From the NCBI GenBank assembly GCA_009845905.1, contig VXYS01000009.1, positions 124,001-188,000 on the forward strand: a DNA stretch of 64,000 bases, read 5' to 3'. This DNA comes from Gammaproteobacteria bacterium. Lineage in GTDB: Bacteria; Pseudomonadota; Gammaproteobacteria; Steroidobacterales; Foliamicaceae. The notes beneath the pieces were generated by a model that made no database searches, was not told where the DNA came from, and saw only the letters and a program-made list of their open reading frames with translations. This document shows, piece by piece, positions 63,942-64,000 of the stretch. Position numbers and translations under genes: made by a program. Positions within the stretch are counted from its first letter, which is position 1, and each line of letters begins with the position of its first letter.

Positions 63942-64000
63942 ACAGTGCTAGGATGCGCGCTCGATTTCAGTAGACTCCGTGTAGTAAAGCGCAACAGTCA
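63942..64000. other. Intergenic end of the window, nothing recognised
   Basis: The 59 nt after dprA contain no open frame of note and no hairpin that I can support. In many gammaproteobacteria smg or topA follows dprA; the start of such a gene would lie outside the window. Confidence 0.3.

Overview
The window looks like a chromosomal piece of a high-G+C gammaproteobacterium, probably free-living or host-associated and heterotrophic. This rests on an outer-membrane lipoprotein insertase (LolB), TonB-dependent receptors, an argS gene followed directly by a SPOR-domain gene, and a dprA / def-fmt-rsmB-DUF4390 block in the usual gammaproteobacterial order. No rRNA, tRNA, CRISPR array, intact insertion sequence or prophage was found. 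Housekeeping genes (lolB, prfA, prmC, metF-metH, argS, def-fmt-rsmB, dprA) are interspersed with accessory catabolic clusters.

Layout. 1-81 is the 3' end of an unidentified gene. 276-5203 (minus) is an overlapping set: HAD dehalogenase, MATE exporter and a complete TRAP transporter. 5297-10069 (plus) holds three tandem 513-residue exported flavoproteins of the fumarate reductase / ketosteroid dehydrogenase superfamily, followed by a SulP transporter. 11743-15265 (minus) encodes a 119-residue unknown protein, a Tat-exported SAM methyltransferase and a PQQ dehydrogenase, translationally coupled at least in part. 15328-19156 (minus) is a TPR lipoprotein, lolB and a Pif1-like helicase with a WYL-like tail; prfA diverges from it. 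20291-24382 has a DUF1838, ornithine cyclodeaminase-like and Asp/Glu racemase-like operon, with a divergent flavoprotein. 24735-29437 has a beta-lactamase/DUF3089 fusion and a TonB receptor. 29567-37609 is sulfur/methionine metabolism (CGS-like enzyme, metF, metH) with prmC and an MFS exporter. 37770-53715 is the richest accessory block: an ABC permease, a GMC oxidoreductase with DUF1838, a TonB receptor operon (hydrolase, degenerate beta-lactamase, two DUF1838 proteins), and an operon of flavin amine oxidase, DUF1838, lipoprotein hydrolase and exported nitrilase, with a sixth DUF1838 gene divergent from it. 53801-64000 is a TlpA-like protein, a palindromic MITE-like element, argS-SPOR, a PLP enzyme, a TSUP permease and the def/fmt/rsmB/dprA block.

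The unifying theme is an apparently periplasmic, Tat-dependent catabolic repertoire. Six DUF1838 paralogues, all with twin-arginine leaders, lie beside flavoenzymes, hydrolases and TonB receptors. The substrate cannot be read from the sequence; hydrophobic ring compounds such as steroids or terpenoids are only a guess from the enzyme families. Two families of small noncoding repeats are notable. One is a five-copy hairpin family with a shared core but arms that differ between copies while remaining self-complementary. The other is a GC-rich repeat placed at stop codons. Several genes lack a canonical start codon where homology requires one, so some starts are tentative.
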